This document shows positions 22,303 to 29,781 of a DNA stretch of 64,000 nucleotides, one piece after another. The stretch lies in contig NZ_JAERWK010000001.1 in the NCBI RefSeq assembly GCF_016918035.1, positions 62,001 through 126,000 on the forward strand, in the 5' to 3' direction. Each line of letters begins with the position of its first letter. Position 1 is the stretch's first letter. The stretch comes from Nakamurella leprariae (lineage in GTDB: Bacteria > Actinomycetota > Actinomycetes > Mycobacteriales > Nakamurellaceae). The translations under genes were made by a program, and so were the position numbers. The notes beneath the pieces are model-generated. The model did no database searches. It was given only the letters and a program-made list of their open reading frames with translations, and was not told the origin of the DNA.

Positions 22303-22743
22303 GTGCGGTGGGCGAGCGTGGGTGAGGTGGCGCAGTCGGGATCGGTCGCTGCCCGCCTGGGCCTGTCGGCGGGCGACACCGTGGGGGAGTTCGGCTACGA
22401 CGACGACGTCGACCACGAGTTGCGTGACGCCGTCGAGGAGCTGGTCGGTGGCGAGCTGCTCGACGAGGACGCCGACGAGGTCCTCGACGCGGTGCTGCTG
22501 TGGTGGCGGGAGCAGGACGGCGACCTGACGGACGCACTCGTCGACAACATCTCGTTGCTGGCCGAGTCGGGGGTGATCTGGCTGCTGACGCCCAAGACCG
22601 GACGTCCGGGCGCGGTGGACCCCAGCGAGATCGCCGAGGCGACGCGGACGGCCGGGCTGGCCCAGACGACGACGGTGCCCGGCAGTCCCGGCTGGATGAT
22701 CGCGCGGCTGGCACGGTCCAGGGCGGGTCGGCCCCGCCGGTGA
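22303..22743 (+). CDS. DUF3052 family protein
   Basis: A small acidic protein of up to 146 residues that matches the actinobacterial DUF3052 family: EFGYDDDVDHELRDAVEELV near the start, LLWWREQDGDLTDALVDNIS, then VIWLLTPKTGRPGAVDPSEI. No enzymatic motif is known for the family. The gene overlaps ahpE by four bases, and the trio aceE (divergent), DUF3052 and ahpE is conserved in mycobacteria (Rv2241, Rv2239c, Rv2238c), which hints at a redox or stress role. GTG at 22303 is the longest reasonable start; GTG at 22318 is also possible. Confidence 0.88.
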   Translation: MRWASVGEVAQSGSVAARLGLSAGDTVGEFGYDDDVDHELRDAVEELVGGELLDEDADEVLDAVLLWWREQDGDLTDALVDNISLLAESGVIWLLTPKTGRPGAVDPSEIAEATRTAGLAQTTTVPGSPGWMIARLARSRAGRPRR

Positions 22744-23267
22744 CCGGCGCCGGGCCGGGCACGACGGGCAGCCTCCCGCCGGACCGGCCCGTGGGCGTCG
22801 GGGACGGCGCGCCCGGGATGGCGCTGCGGGACCAGCACGGAGCGCCGGTCGACCTGGCATCCGTTCCCGCCTCCGGCCGGTCGGCGCTGGTGGTGTTCTT
22901 CCCGGCCGCCTGGACGCCGGTGTGCGCCGGCGAGCTCGAGGCGGTCCAGGCCGACCTGCCGAGCTTCCAGAACGCCCGTGTGCAGGTGCTGGCAGTCTCG
23001 ACCGACCCGGTGCCGTCGCTGGCCGCCTGGGCGCGCCACCAGGGGTTCGGCTTCCCGGTGCTCAGCGACGCCTGGCCGCACGGTGCGGCGGCGCGGGCCT
23101 GGGGGATCTTCGACGAACGGTCCGGCACTGCCCGCCGCGGCACCTTCCTGGTCGACCCGACCGGGATGGTCAGGTTCGCCCAGCTCGGGCCGGTCGGGGT
23201 GCCGCGGGACACGGCGGCCTGGCGGGCGGCCGTGCGGGCGGTCACGTTCGGGTCGGATCCGGGGTGA
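22740..23267 (+). CDS. ahpE: one-cysteine peroxiredoxin, AhpE type
   Basis: A 175-residue thioredoxin-fold peroxidase that reduces hydrogen peroxide, peroxynitrite and fatty acid hydroperoxides. Peroxidatic Cys62 sits in FFPAAWTPVCAGELEAVQ, with the supporting Thr at 59 and a downstream Arg. There is no second Cys nearby, as in one-Cys AhpE. FPVLSDAWPHGAAARAWGIF and ARRGTFLVDPTGMVRFAQ match mycobacterial AhpE closely. An extra 20 residues precede the usual start. GTG at 22740 overlaps the DUF3052 stop (GTGA), so the two are co-translated. Confidence 0.9.
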   Translation: MTGAGPGTTGSLPPDRPVGVGDGAPGMALRDQHGAPVDLASVPASGRSALVVFFPAAWTPVCAGELEAVQADLPSFQNARVQVLAVSTDPVPSLAAWARHQGFGFPVLSDAWPHGAAARAWGIFDERSGTARRGTFLVDPTGMVRFAQLGPVGVPRDTAAWRAAVRAVTFGSDPG

Positions 23268-23411
23268 CGGGCGCCGGAGGACACCCGTCCGGGATGCCCC
23301 GATCGGCCTCCGGTGGGACGGCGATCTGGTAGGACTGGGGCCGCACGCGGCACCCGTCCGCCATTCCGGCCCCACAGGTCCGGACCGGCCGGACGGGCCG
23401 ACGCGGCTCGA

Positions 23412-23486
23412 GGGCGTGTAGCTCAGCGGGAGAGCACCCGGTTTACACCCGGGCGGTCGCAGGTTCGAACCCTGTCGCGCCCACCA
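23412..23486 (+). tRNA. tRNA-Val (anticodon TAC)
   Basis: A complete cloverleaf: acceptor GGGCGTG pairs with CGCGCCC (one G-U), the D arm is GCTC/GAGC, the anticodon arm CCGGG-type stem encloses TTTACAC with anticodon TAC, and the T arm GCAGGTTCGAACCCTGT follows. CCA is encoded at 23484-23486. Confidence 0.97.
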
Positions 23487-23498
23487 CTGTCAGCGACG

Positions 23499-23527
23499 GA
23501 GCACCCGGTTCAGACCCGGGTGGTCGC
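23499..23527. repeat. imperfect copy of the tRNA-Val anticodon arm
   Basis: Twenty-six of 29 bases match the tRNA-Val segment 23432-23460. The differences are at two places in the anticodon loop (TTTACAC against TTCAGAC) and one in the variable region. No acceptor or T arm accompanies it, so it is not a tRNA. It overlaps the last codons and stop of the adjacent minus-strand SpoIIE-like gene. Confidence 0.7.
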
Positions 23528-24454
23528 CGCCACCAGCTGCATCGAGCGGGCGTCCGGTGCGCTGGGCACAGCGTCGCGCCGGACACACACGGCCAGCAGC
23601 GGCGCCGGCGTGCCGTCGCGGCGGCCGCGGTCGGCCGCCGCCCGACCCGCTGCCCGGGCCAGCCGGTCCAGCACCCGCTGAGGTGTTCCCTCGTCACGGA
23701 CCATCTGCGCCAGCAGCGGCACGCCGGCCAGGTCGCCGGTGAACAGGTCGAGCACGGCGTCGTTGAATGCGAGCAGCACGTCGCCGGGCTGCAGGTGCAC
23801 CGACCGGACCGGCCAGGTCGAGCCCTCCCACATGCCGAGCGGCAGGCTGTGGGTCCCGAGCAGGGACCGGGTGCCGTCCGCACGGACGAGCAGGGTCAGC
23901 CCGTGACCGGCGTCCACGAACCCGACCCGCCCGGCGGCGTCCACCGACGCGGCGAAGGCGGTGACGAACGCCGCGCGGGGCATCAGCTCCCGATGGGCCG
24001 CCGCGAATGCGGTGCCCAGCCGGTCGGCGGGGTGGTCGCCGGTGTGGTCGCCCGCTCCGGAACCGGCGTCGGCCCGCAGGGCCGCGCGAGCGGTGGCGTT
24101 GGCCGACACCCCGGCCCGGCCGCGGACCAGGGCGGTGGTGAGGGTGACCGTCAGGGTGTCGTGATCGATGAACCAGTCGCACCAGTCGCCGGACGCCTGC
24201 GGACTCCGCAGGTGCAGTGTTGCCACATGGTGTCCGGCCGGGGTGGCGCCAGAGGACCGCAGGGAGGCGCGGATCCGGGGTCGGGTGAGCGCCGCCGGAC
24301 CGGAGCGCGGGGATCGGCCCGACGTCCGCCGGGGTGCCTCCGACGGTCCGGGAGCGCCGGTGGTGAGCGCGATGCCCGACCCGGTGGCCGTCCCGTTCGT
24401 CGAGGTCGCGGCGGCGGTGTCGACCTCGACCACCGAACTCGGTGCCTGGTGCAT
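23510..24454 (-). CDS. SpoIIE/PP2C-like protein with altered metal sites
   Basis: The 314-residue product has an N-terminal low-complexity part (1-95) and a C-terminal domain resembling SpoIIE phosphatases. SGDWCDWF matches the first metal motif (usually GGDWYD), GFVDAGHGLTLLVRADG matches the NAGHPP strand, and GDVLLAFNDAVLD lies where active enzymes have TDG. The first Asp residues remain, but TDG has become NDA, so activity is doubtful. Such proteins normally control anti-sigma antagonists. ATG at 24454 has GGGAGG ten bases upstream. The 3' end lies in a copy of the tRNA-Val anticodon arm. No anti-sigma partner is adjacent. Confidence 0.7.
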   Translation of the reverse strand: MHQAPSSVVEVDTAAATSTNGTATGSGIALTTGAPGPSEAPRRTSGRSPRSGPAALTRPRIRASLRSSGATPAGHHVATLHLRSPQASGDWCDWFIDHDTLTVTLTTALVRGRAGVSANATARAALRADAGSGAGDHTGDHPADRLGTAFAAAHRELMPRAAFVTAFAASVDAAGRVGFVDAGHGLTLLVRADGTRSLLGTHSLPLGMWEGSTWPVRSVHLQPGDVLLAFNDAVLDLFTGDLAGVPLLAQMVRDEGTPQRVLDRLARAAGRAAADRGRRDGTPAPLLAVCVRRDAVPSAPDARSMQLVAATTRV

Positions 24455-24653
24455 GACGGATCTGCCTCCCTCGACACACGGTGACTGAAGGGTCACTCTA
24501 TGCGATCGGCAGCCCGATCGTCGGCCTCTCGGATGAACGGGGAGCGGCGACCCGCGGTCGGCCGGGTGCTCCGGCACCGGGTCGGGACGGTTGCCTGCCG
24601 GTGGTGGCGGGAACCTGCACCTCGTCCACGCCCGACGATCGGAGGAGATCCCG

Positions 24654-24866
24654 ATGAGCAGCCCGCAGGACTCGGCCCTGGAAGCCCCCGACGCGGACTG
24701 GGTGGAACAGCACCAGCCGTTGTCCGTCGATCCCGATCAGCCGGACGCGGGCCTGGGTGAGCTGGACGCCCCGGACTCGTTGCCGAACGAGGCGGACGCC
24801 GCCGACGTCCAGGAGCAGGCCGTGCCGGTCGCCGGCGGCGAGGAGGAGGAGTACCCGGCGACGTGA
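24654..24866 (+). CDS. small acidic protein, 70 aa, function unknown
   Basis: ATG at 24654 follows GGAGGA at 24641-24646, a strong ribosome site. The product is very acidic, with many Asp/Glu and Pro and no hydrophobic core, so it is likely disordered. Motifs such as SLPNEADAADVQEQ recall short uncharacterised proteins common in mycobacteria and relatives. No membrane segment or Cys. It converges on the response regulator gene 27 bases away with no clear hairpin between them. Confidence 0.7.
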   Translation: MSSPQDSALEAPDADWVEQHQPLSVDPDQPDAGLGELDAPDSLPNEADAADVQEQAVPVAGGEEEEYPAT

Positions 24867-24893
24867 CGCCTCCGGGCTGATGGTCCGGGGCGG

Positions 24894-25535
24894 TCAGCGA
24901 CCCAGCCAGGCGAGCACTGCGCGGACCCGGCGGTGCTCGGAGGGATCCGTCGGCAGGCCGAGCTTGGCGAAGATGTTGCCGACGTGCTTCTCGACCGCCG
25001 CGGCCGACACCACCAACCGGTCGGCCACCGCGGCGTTCGACAATCCCTGGGCCATCAGCCCGAGCACCTCGGACTCGCGAGGCGTCAGGTCCTGCACCCG
25101 GTTCCGCCGGCCGCGGGCCATCAGCTGGGCGATCACCTCGGGATCGACGGCGGTCCCGCCGGCGGCCACCCGCCGCACCGCGTCGACGAACTGGGTGACG
25201 TCGGCGACCCGCTCCTTGAGCAGGTACCCGACGCCGCCGGCGCCGTCCGCGAGCAGGTCGGCCGCGTAGCTCTCCTCGACGTACTGGGACAGCACCAGCA
25301 CCGGCAGCCGCGACCTCCCGCGGCGCAGCGCGAGGGCGGCGCGCAGTCCCTCGTCGGTGAAGGTGGGTGGCATCCGCACGTCCATCACGACCAGGTCCGG
25401 ACGGTGCTCGGCCACGGCCGCCAGGGCCGCCGGCCCGTCGCCCACCGCAGCGACCGTCTCGATCCCCGCGTCGGCCAGCAGGTGCACCAGGCCGGTCCGC
25501 AACAGCACGCCGTCCTCGGCCACCACCACCCGCAC
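24894..25535 (-). CDS. LuxR/NarL-family response regulator
   Basis: A 213-residue two-component regulator. The receiver domain (1-120) has the acidic pair near Glu7-Asp8, the phospho-acceptor Asp52 in DLVVMDVRMPP and the conserved Lys in YLLKERV. The LuxR helix-turn-helix (about 148-200) reads LTPRESEVLGLMAQGLSNAA then VADRLVVSAAAVEKHVGNIF. GTG at 25535 is the only start that keeps the first strand VVVAEDG. The gene follows its histidine kinase with a 60-base gap on the same strand; together they form one operon with a sensor-like membrane protein. Confidence 0.93.
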   Translation of the reverse strand: MRVVVAEDGVLLRTGLVHLLADAGIETVAAVGDGPAALAAVAEHRPDLVVMDVRMPPTFTDEGLRAALALRRGRSRLPVLVLSQYVEESYAADLLADGAGGVGYLLKERVADVTQFVDAVRRVAAGGTAVDPEVIAQLMARGRRNRVQDLTPRESEVLGLMAQGLSNAAVADRLVVSAAAVEKHVGNIFAKLGLPTDPSEHRRVRAVLAWLGR

Positions 25536-25595
25536 CGGCCCGATCCTGCCGCATGCGTCAGCGCCACGATCCGCGGGATCCGCGTCGCGTCCAGC

Positions 25596-26831
25596 TCACC
25601 AACTGCATGGCAGATCGGCGCGGACCACGGTGGGGCCGCCGGCCGGGCTGACCACGGTGACCACGCCGTCGATGGTCGCAGCCCGGTCGGCCAGCCCCGC
25701 GAGGCCGCCACCGCTGCGCGCCGCGGCGCCGCCCCGGCCGTCGTCGGTGACCTGCACCACCACGGACGCCTCCGTCCGCCACATCCGCACCTGGGCTGCG
25801 GTGGCCTCGGCGTGCTTGGTCACGTTGGTGAGCGCCTCGGCCACGATGAAGTAGGCGATGGTCTCGACCGCGGCCGGTGGCCGCTCCAGGAGCGACACGT
25901 CGATCTGGACGGGCAGGTCGGACCTGGCCACCAGGGCGGACACCGCCGCGTCCAGCCCGCGGTCGGTCAGCACGGCCGGATGGATGCCCCGGGCCAGGTC
26001 CCGCAGTTCGGCCACCGCGAGCTTGGCGTCGAGGTGGGCCTGGTCGATCAGGTCGCGGGTCAACCGGTCGCCGTGCTCCTGCGTGACGGATCCGGGTCCG
26101 CCGGTGCCGTCCACCGGGGCCTGGGCGTCCAGCCGGGCCTTGGCCCGTCCGAGCGTCATGGCCACCGCCACCAACCGCTGCTGCGCACCGTCGTGCAGGT
26201 CCCGTTCGATCCGGCGACGCTCGGCCTCGGCCGCATCCACGCCACGGGCGCGGGACGCCTGCAGCGCCTGTGCCCGCTGCTCCCAGCGGCCGGAGGCCTT
26301 CGGACCCAGCAGCGCGACCGCCAGCGTCCAGTGCAGCCAGGCCATCCATGGCAGCACCCAGACGGCCACCGGCACCAGCACGACGCCCACCAGGGTGATG
26401 GCGAACTGCACGGTGCCGAGCGGCAGGACCAGCAGGAAGTACAGCAACGCCCGCCAGGTCGCGGGATCGACCACGTCGCGGCGCCAGCGGGCCAGGACCC
26501 CGGCCGGTTCCGGCCCCGGCGCCGGCTCGGGGACCGGCATGGCCAACGCGGTGCGCACCCAGGCCCGCTCCTGCCGGGCCAGGCCGCGGATCAGGGTGGT
26601 GGTGGCGATCAGGATCGGGATGCCGACCCAGACGACGACCGTCGCCACGCCGAGGATCACGCCGACGACGACCAGGGTGAAGGTCAGGATGCGCAGCGGG
26701 AACGAGACCACGAAGTACGCCACCGACCGCAGGGCGCCGGGCCGGCGCTCGGCCAGCTGCGCCGGGCCGGCGCCGGACGCCGGGTCCGCCGGGACGGGAC
26801 CGGCCTCCGGCTGCGGCCGTTCGGTGGACAC
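25596..26831 (-). CDS. sensor histidine kinase (NarL partner type)
   Basis: A 411-residue membrane kinase. Residues about 30-175 form the actinobacterial putative-sensor domain with four hydrophobic segments (for example LRILTFTLVVVGVILGVATV and FAITLVGVVLVPVAVWVLPW). His213 in ERDLHDGAQQRL is the phosphorylated residue of the HisKA_3 dimerisation domain. The C-terminal ATPase has AEALTNVTKHAEA (N box) and DDGRGG (G1), with SGGGLAGLADRAA following. GTG at 26831 has AGGATG upstream. It phosphorylates the downstream response regulator. The signal is unknown, but the sensor domain is intramembrane, which suggests envelope stress. Confidence 0.93.
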   Translation of the reverse strand: MSTERPQPEAGPVPADPASGAGPAQLAERRPGALRSVAYFVVSFPLRILTFTLVVVGVILGVATVVVWVGIPILIATTTLIRGLARQERAWVRTALAMPVPEPAPGPEPAGVLARWRRDVVDPATWRALLYFLLVLPLGTVQFAITLVGVVLVPVAVWVLPWMAWLHWTLAVALLGPKASGRWEQRAQALQASRARGVDAAEAERRRIERDLHDGAQQRLVAVAMTLGRAKARLDAQAPVDGTGGPGSVTQEHGDRLTRDLIDQAHLDAKLAVAELRDLARGIHPAVLTDRGLDAAVSALVARSDLPVQIDVSLLERPPAAVETIAYFIVAEALTNVTKHAEATAAQVRMWRTEASVVVQVTDDGRGGAAARSGGGLAGLADRAATIDGVVTVVSPAGGPTVVRADLPCSW

Positions 26832-27019
26832 GGCGTCATCCTGCCCCCGAGTCCGCCGCCCGGTCGCGGGGCCGGTCGCCGTCCGGGACCGCCCCCGCGT
26901 CGCGGCCGGGGTCGTCCAGATGGCCCGCCGGTCGACCGACCGGGCCGGACCCAGCCGCCGCCCGCCGTCCGCGACCGGGGTCGGGTCCGGGGAGGGGTCC
27001 GGGGACGGGCGCATGGCGA

Positions 27020-27754
27020 TCACGCCCCGTCCCGGCCGGCCAGCAGGTTGCGGGCCAGGGCGACGTGGCCGCGGACCAGGCCGCGGGTGACCACGATGGC
27101 GACGGCGACGACCAGCACCCCGGCGGCGCTCCAGGGCAGCGCGGACCACCAGCTGTCGACGGTCAGCCAGCGGTGGCCTTCGTCGTCGCTGGGGAAGTGC
27201 ATGGCGCCCTCGGGCAGGAAGCGGTACCAGATCGGCAGGGTGATCGCCCCGAGACCGGTGGCCCACAGGGTCACCACCACGGTGAACTGGATGATGCCCA
27301 GCGGGAACAGCAGCAGCAGGTAGGCCAGGGAGGACCAGGTCGAGCCGTCCTCGAGGCGTTGCTGCCATCGCTGTCGTGCGGTGCGGCCGGTGATGCGGTC
27401 GACCGGCTCGGGCAGCCGCACCCCGAGCATGCCGGCCACCCGCTCCCGTTCCATCCGGCCCAGGCCTCGGACCACCAGCACGGCGGCGGCGAGCACGGGC
27501 AGGCCCACCCAGATGATCGCCGTGGACACCCCGACGCTGATCAGCGTGACCAGCAGGGTGAACGACACGATGCCCAGCGGCAGACCGAGCAGCAGGAACG
27601 CGACCGACGCGGCCAGGCCGGGTCCATGGCCGACCGACACGGGGCGGCCGGAGGTGGTCGCGAGCGAGCCGAGGACCGGCTGGTCGCCGGTCCCGGACGA
27701 GACGTGCAGCGGGTCGGCGGCGGAGCCGGCGGCCGGGAACGGGTGTGTGGTCAT
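27020..27754 (-). CDS. sensor-domain membrane protein without kinase
   Basis: A 244-residue protein with the same four-helix putative-sensor layout as the kinase that follows it on the strand. It has paired segments VAFLLLGLPLGIVSFTLLVT and STAIIWVGLPVLAAAVLVVR, then LAYLLLLFPLGIIQFTVVVT and more. The C-terminal part adds one more helix but no HisKA or ATPase domain. It looks like a paralogue of the kinase sensor, perhaps a co-sensor or a kinase that lost its catalytic half. ATG at 27754; 188 bases separate it from the kinase gene. Confidence 0.75.
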   Translation of the reverse strand: MTTHPFPAAGSAADPLHVSSGTGDQPVLGSLATTSGRPVSVGHGPGLAASVAFLLLGLPLGIVSFTLLVTLISVGVSTAIIWVGLPVLAAAVLVVRGLGRMERERVAGMLGVRLPEPVDRITGRTARQRWQQRLEDGSTWSSLAYLLLLFPLGIIQFTVVVTLWATGLGAITLPIWYRFLPEGAMHFPSDDEGHRWLTVDSWWSALPWSAAGVLVVAVAIVVTRGLVRGHVALARNLLAGRDGA

Positions 27755-27904
27755 GGATCGAGCCTGGTCCGGCTACCGCGTCGGTCCCATGGTGCGCACC
27801 CCCCGATCCAGGGTGGGGCTGGCCATACCCCCGGCCCCCCGGCCCCCCCGGCCCCCCGGCTGTCCCTGGCTGCCGGACCGCGGCGCGCGGGCCAGGATGC
27901 CGGC

Positions 27905-28771
27905 ATGCGACCAGGAGAGCGATCGCCCCGGGTGGGCGTGGACGACGAGCTGCCGGTGTGTGCAACGTGCGGGGTGCAGCGCGAGGCCGGTGACCGGCCC
28001 GCGGTCTGCCCCATCTGTGCGGACGACCGGCAGTGGGTGCCGGCCGACGGCCAGCGCTGGACGTCGATGGGGGAGCTGGCCGCCGGTGGGCACCGCGTCG
28101 AGGTGCGCACCGACGCAGGCCTGACCGGCATCGGCACCACGCCGGGGTTCGCCATCGGGCAGCGCGCACTGCTGGTGCCCGGGCCGGAGGGAAACCTGCT
28201 CTGGGACTGCGTGCCGCTCGTCGATGACGAGGCCGCCGCCGCGGTGGACGCGCTCGGCGGGGTGGCCGCCATCGCGATGTCGCACCCGCACTTCTACAGC
28301 GCCGTGGCGTCCTGGAGCAGGGCGTTCGGCGGCGTCCCGGTGTTCGTGCACCGGGCCGACGAACAGTGGCTGGGGCGGACCGGCGGCGTCGAACGCTGGG
28401 ACGGCACGACCCGCGAGATCCTGCCCGGCAGAACGCTGATCAACACCGGCGTGCACTTCGCCGGGGGCACCGTGCTGCACGCCGACGCCACCGTCAGCGA
28501 GATCCCCGGCGGCGCACTGTGTTCCGGCGACATCGTGCAGGTGGTCAACGACACCCGGTGGGTGTCCTTCATGTACAGCTACCCGAACCTGATCCCGGAG
28601 CACCCGGACACGGTGGTCCGCACCGTGCGGATGCTGGAGCCGTTCGCGTTCGAGGCCGTGTACGGCGCGTGGTGGGGCAAGGTCGTCCCGACCGACGGCA
28701 AGGCGGCGGTCCGGCGCTCCGCCCGGCGCTACCTGAGCCATCTCGGCCTGCCCTGGCCGGACGAGGTCTGA
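27905..28771 (+). CDS. zinc-ribbon plus metallo-beta-lactamase-fold hydrolase
   Basis: A 288-residue protein in two parts. Residues about 17-40 form a rubredoxin/zinc-ribbon-like knot with two Cys pairs (VCATCGVQ and AVCPICADD). The rest is a metallo-beta-lactamase-like fold with AIAMSHPHFYSAVASW at the usual first metal motif, where HxHxDH is reduced to SHPHFY, so the metal site is incomplete. GALCSGDIVQV is the strand with the metal-bridging Asp. Start is set at ATG 27905; a GTG 30 bases later is possible. It stands alone between the two-component operon and tRNA-Arg. Function unknown. Confidence 0.8.
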   Translation: MRPGERSPRVGVDDELPVCATCGVQREAGDRPAVCPICADDRQWVPADGQRWTSMGELAAGGHRVEVRTDAGLTGIGTTPGFAIGQRALLVPGPEGNLLWDCVPLVDDEAAAAVDALGGVAAIAMSHPHFYSAVASWSRAFGGVPVFVHRADEQWLGRTGGVERWDGTTREILPGRTLINTGVHFAGGTVLHADATVSEIPGGALCSGDIVQVVNDTRWVSFMYSYPNLIPEHPDTVVRTVRMLEPFAFEAVYGAWWGKVVPTDGKAAVRRSARRYLSHLGLPWPDEV

Positions 28772-28795
28772 CCGACCGTCGGCGGGAACGCCGAA

Positions 28796-28824
28796 CGGGG
28801 CGGCACCTGTGCGGTGCCGCCCCG
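28796..28824. terminator. terminator hairpin shared by MBL gene and tRNA-Arg
   Basis: A perfect 12-bp stem (CGGGGCGGCACC at 28796-28807 with its complement at 28813-28824) and a 5-base loop. It lies 25 bases after the plus-strand hydrolase gene and just beyond the 3' end of the minus-strand tRNA. Confidence 0.85.
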
Positions 28825-28832
28825 CTCCGATG

Positions 28833-28904
28833 TGCCCCCGGCAGGATTCGAACCTGCGCACCCGCCTCCGGAGGGCGGTGCTCTATCCCCTGAGCTACGG
28901 GGGC
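28833..28904 (-). tRNA. tRNA-Arg (anticodon CCG)
   Basis: Minus-strand cloverleaf: acceptor GCCCCCG/CGGGGGC, D arm GCTC/GAGC, anticodon arm CCGCC-CTCCGGA-GGCGG with anticodon CCG, and T arm GCAGG-TTCGAAT-CCTGC. CCA is not encoded. 72 bases. Confidence 0.96.
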
Positions 28905-28994
28905 GCGGGAAGGAACTCTACCGCATCCGCGGCGGTGCTCCCGCCTGCTGTCCGGCCGTCGCACGGCCGCCCACCGGCGAGCTCCGGCGAGCGT

Positions 28995-29777
28995 TCACGA
29001 CGCCGGCAGTGGCTCGGCGCCGCGCTGCTGCAGCATCTGCGTCATCACCGCGATCTCGCTCTGCTGCGTCTCCAGCATCTTGCCGGCGAAGTTGCGCACG
29101 ATCGGGTTGCCGGCGTGGTCGGCGGCCTCCTGCATCATCGGCACCCCGCCCTGGTGGTGCCGGATCATCAGCTGCAGGAACAGCACGTCGGACGCCTCGC
29201 CCCGGGCGTCACGCAGCTGGGCGATCTCGGCGTTCGTGGCCATGCCGGGCATGATCGCGCCGTCCGATCCGGTTGCCGGGGCCGAGGCCGTCGCCCCGGT
29301 GCCGCTGCCGTGCGCGTGGCCGTCGCTGCCCATCCAGGCCATCGGCGGCTCGCCGGTGACCTGCGGCAGTTGCCACAGCGCCAGCCAGCCCTGCATCTGG
29401 CCCAGCTGGGCGGTCTGGGTGGCGTCGATGTCGTAACCCATCACCGCGATCTCGGGGTCGTCGGTGTTCTCCTGGGCGTAGTGCGCCATCAGCGCGCCCT
29501 GGGTGTGGTGCACGATCATGTCGCGCGCGAACCCGGCGTCCACCGAGTCCGAGGCCGGCACACTCACCGCGTCCGTGGACGTGCCGGGCTTCAGTGCCAT
29601 GCCGATCGTCGCGCCGACCAGCAGCAGCACGATCGCCCCGGCGGCCAGCACCAGCGTGGTGGTGCGCCCGCCCCACCGCGGGCCGGACGGCCGGTGCTGC
29701 GGCTGGCCCGCCTCGGGCGTGCGGTCACCGCCCGGCGCTTCCGGGGCGCCGGGCGAGTGGGGTGCCGCGCTCGTCAT
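28995..29777 (-). CDS. DUF305 family membrane-anchored protein
   Basis: A 260-residue protein with a Pro/Gly-rich cytoplasmic N-terminus, one membrane helix (about residues 38-58, TTLVLAAGAIVLLLVGATI) and a large outer domain. The DUF305 ferritin-like repeats are both visible: FARDMIVHHTQGALMAHYA and FLQLMIRHHQGGVPMMQEAA, with paired His residues likely to bind a metal such as copper or iron. A Met/His-rich insert (GSDGHAHGSG) lies between. ATG at 29777. It follows the DUF3105 gene with only four bases between them, one operon, as seen in many actinobacteria. Confidence 0.9.
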   Translation of the reverse strand: MTSAAPHSPGAPEAPGGDRTPEAGQPQHRPSGPRWGGRTTTLVLAAGAIVLLLVGATIGMALKPGTSTDAVSVPASDSVDAGFARDMIVHHTQGALMAHYAQENTDDPEIAVMGYDIDATQTAQLGQMQGWLALWQLPQVTGEPPMAWMGSDGHAHGSGTGATASAPATGSDGAIMPGMATNAEIAQLRDARGEASDVLFLQLMIRHHQGGVPMMQEAADHAGNPIVRNFAGKMLETQQSEIAVMTQMLQQRGAEPLPAS

Positions 29778-29781
29778 CGGC

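Noticed and set aside
23499-23527. second tRNA gene
   Set aside because: Only the anticodon arm is present; there is no acceptor, D or T arm.
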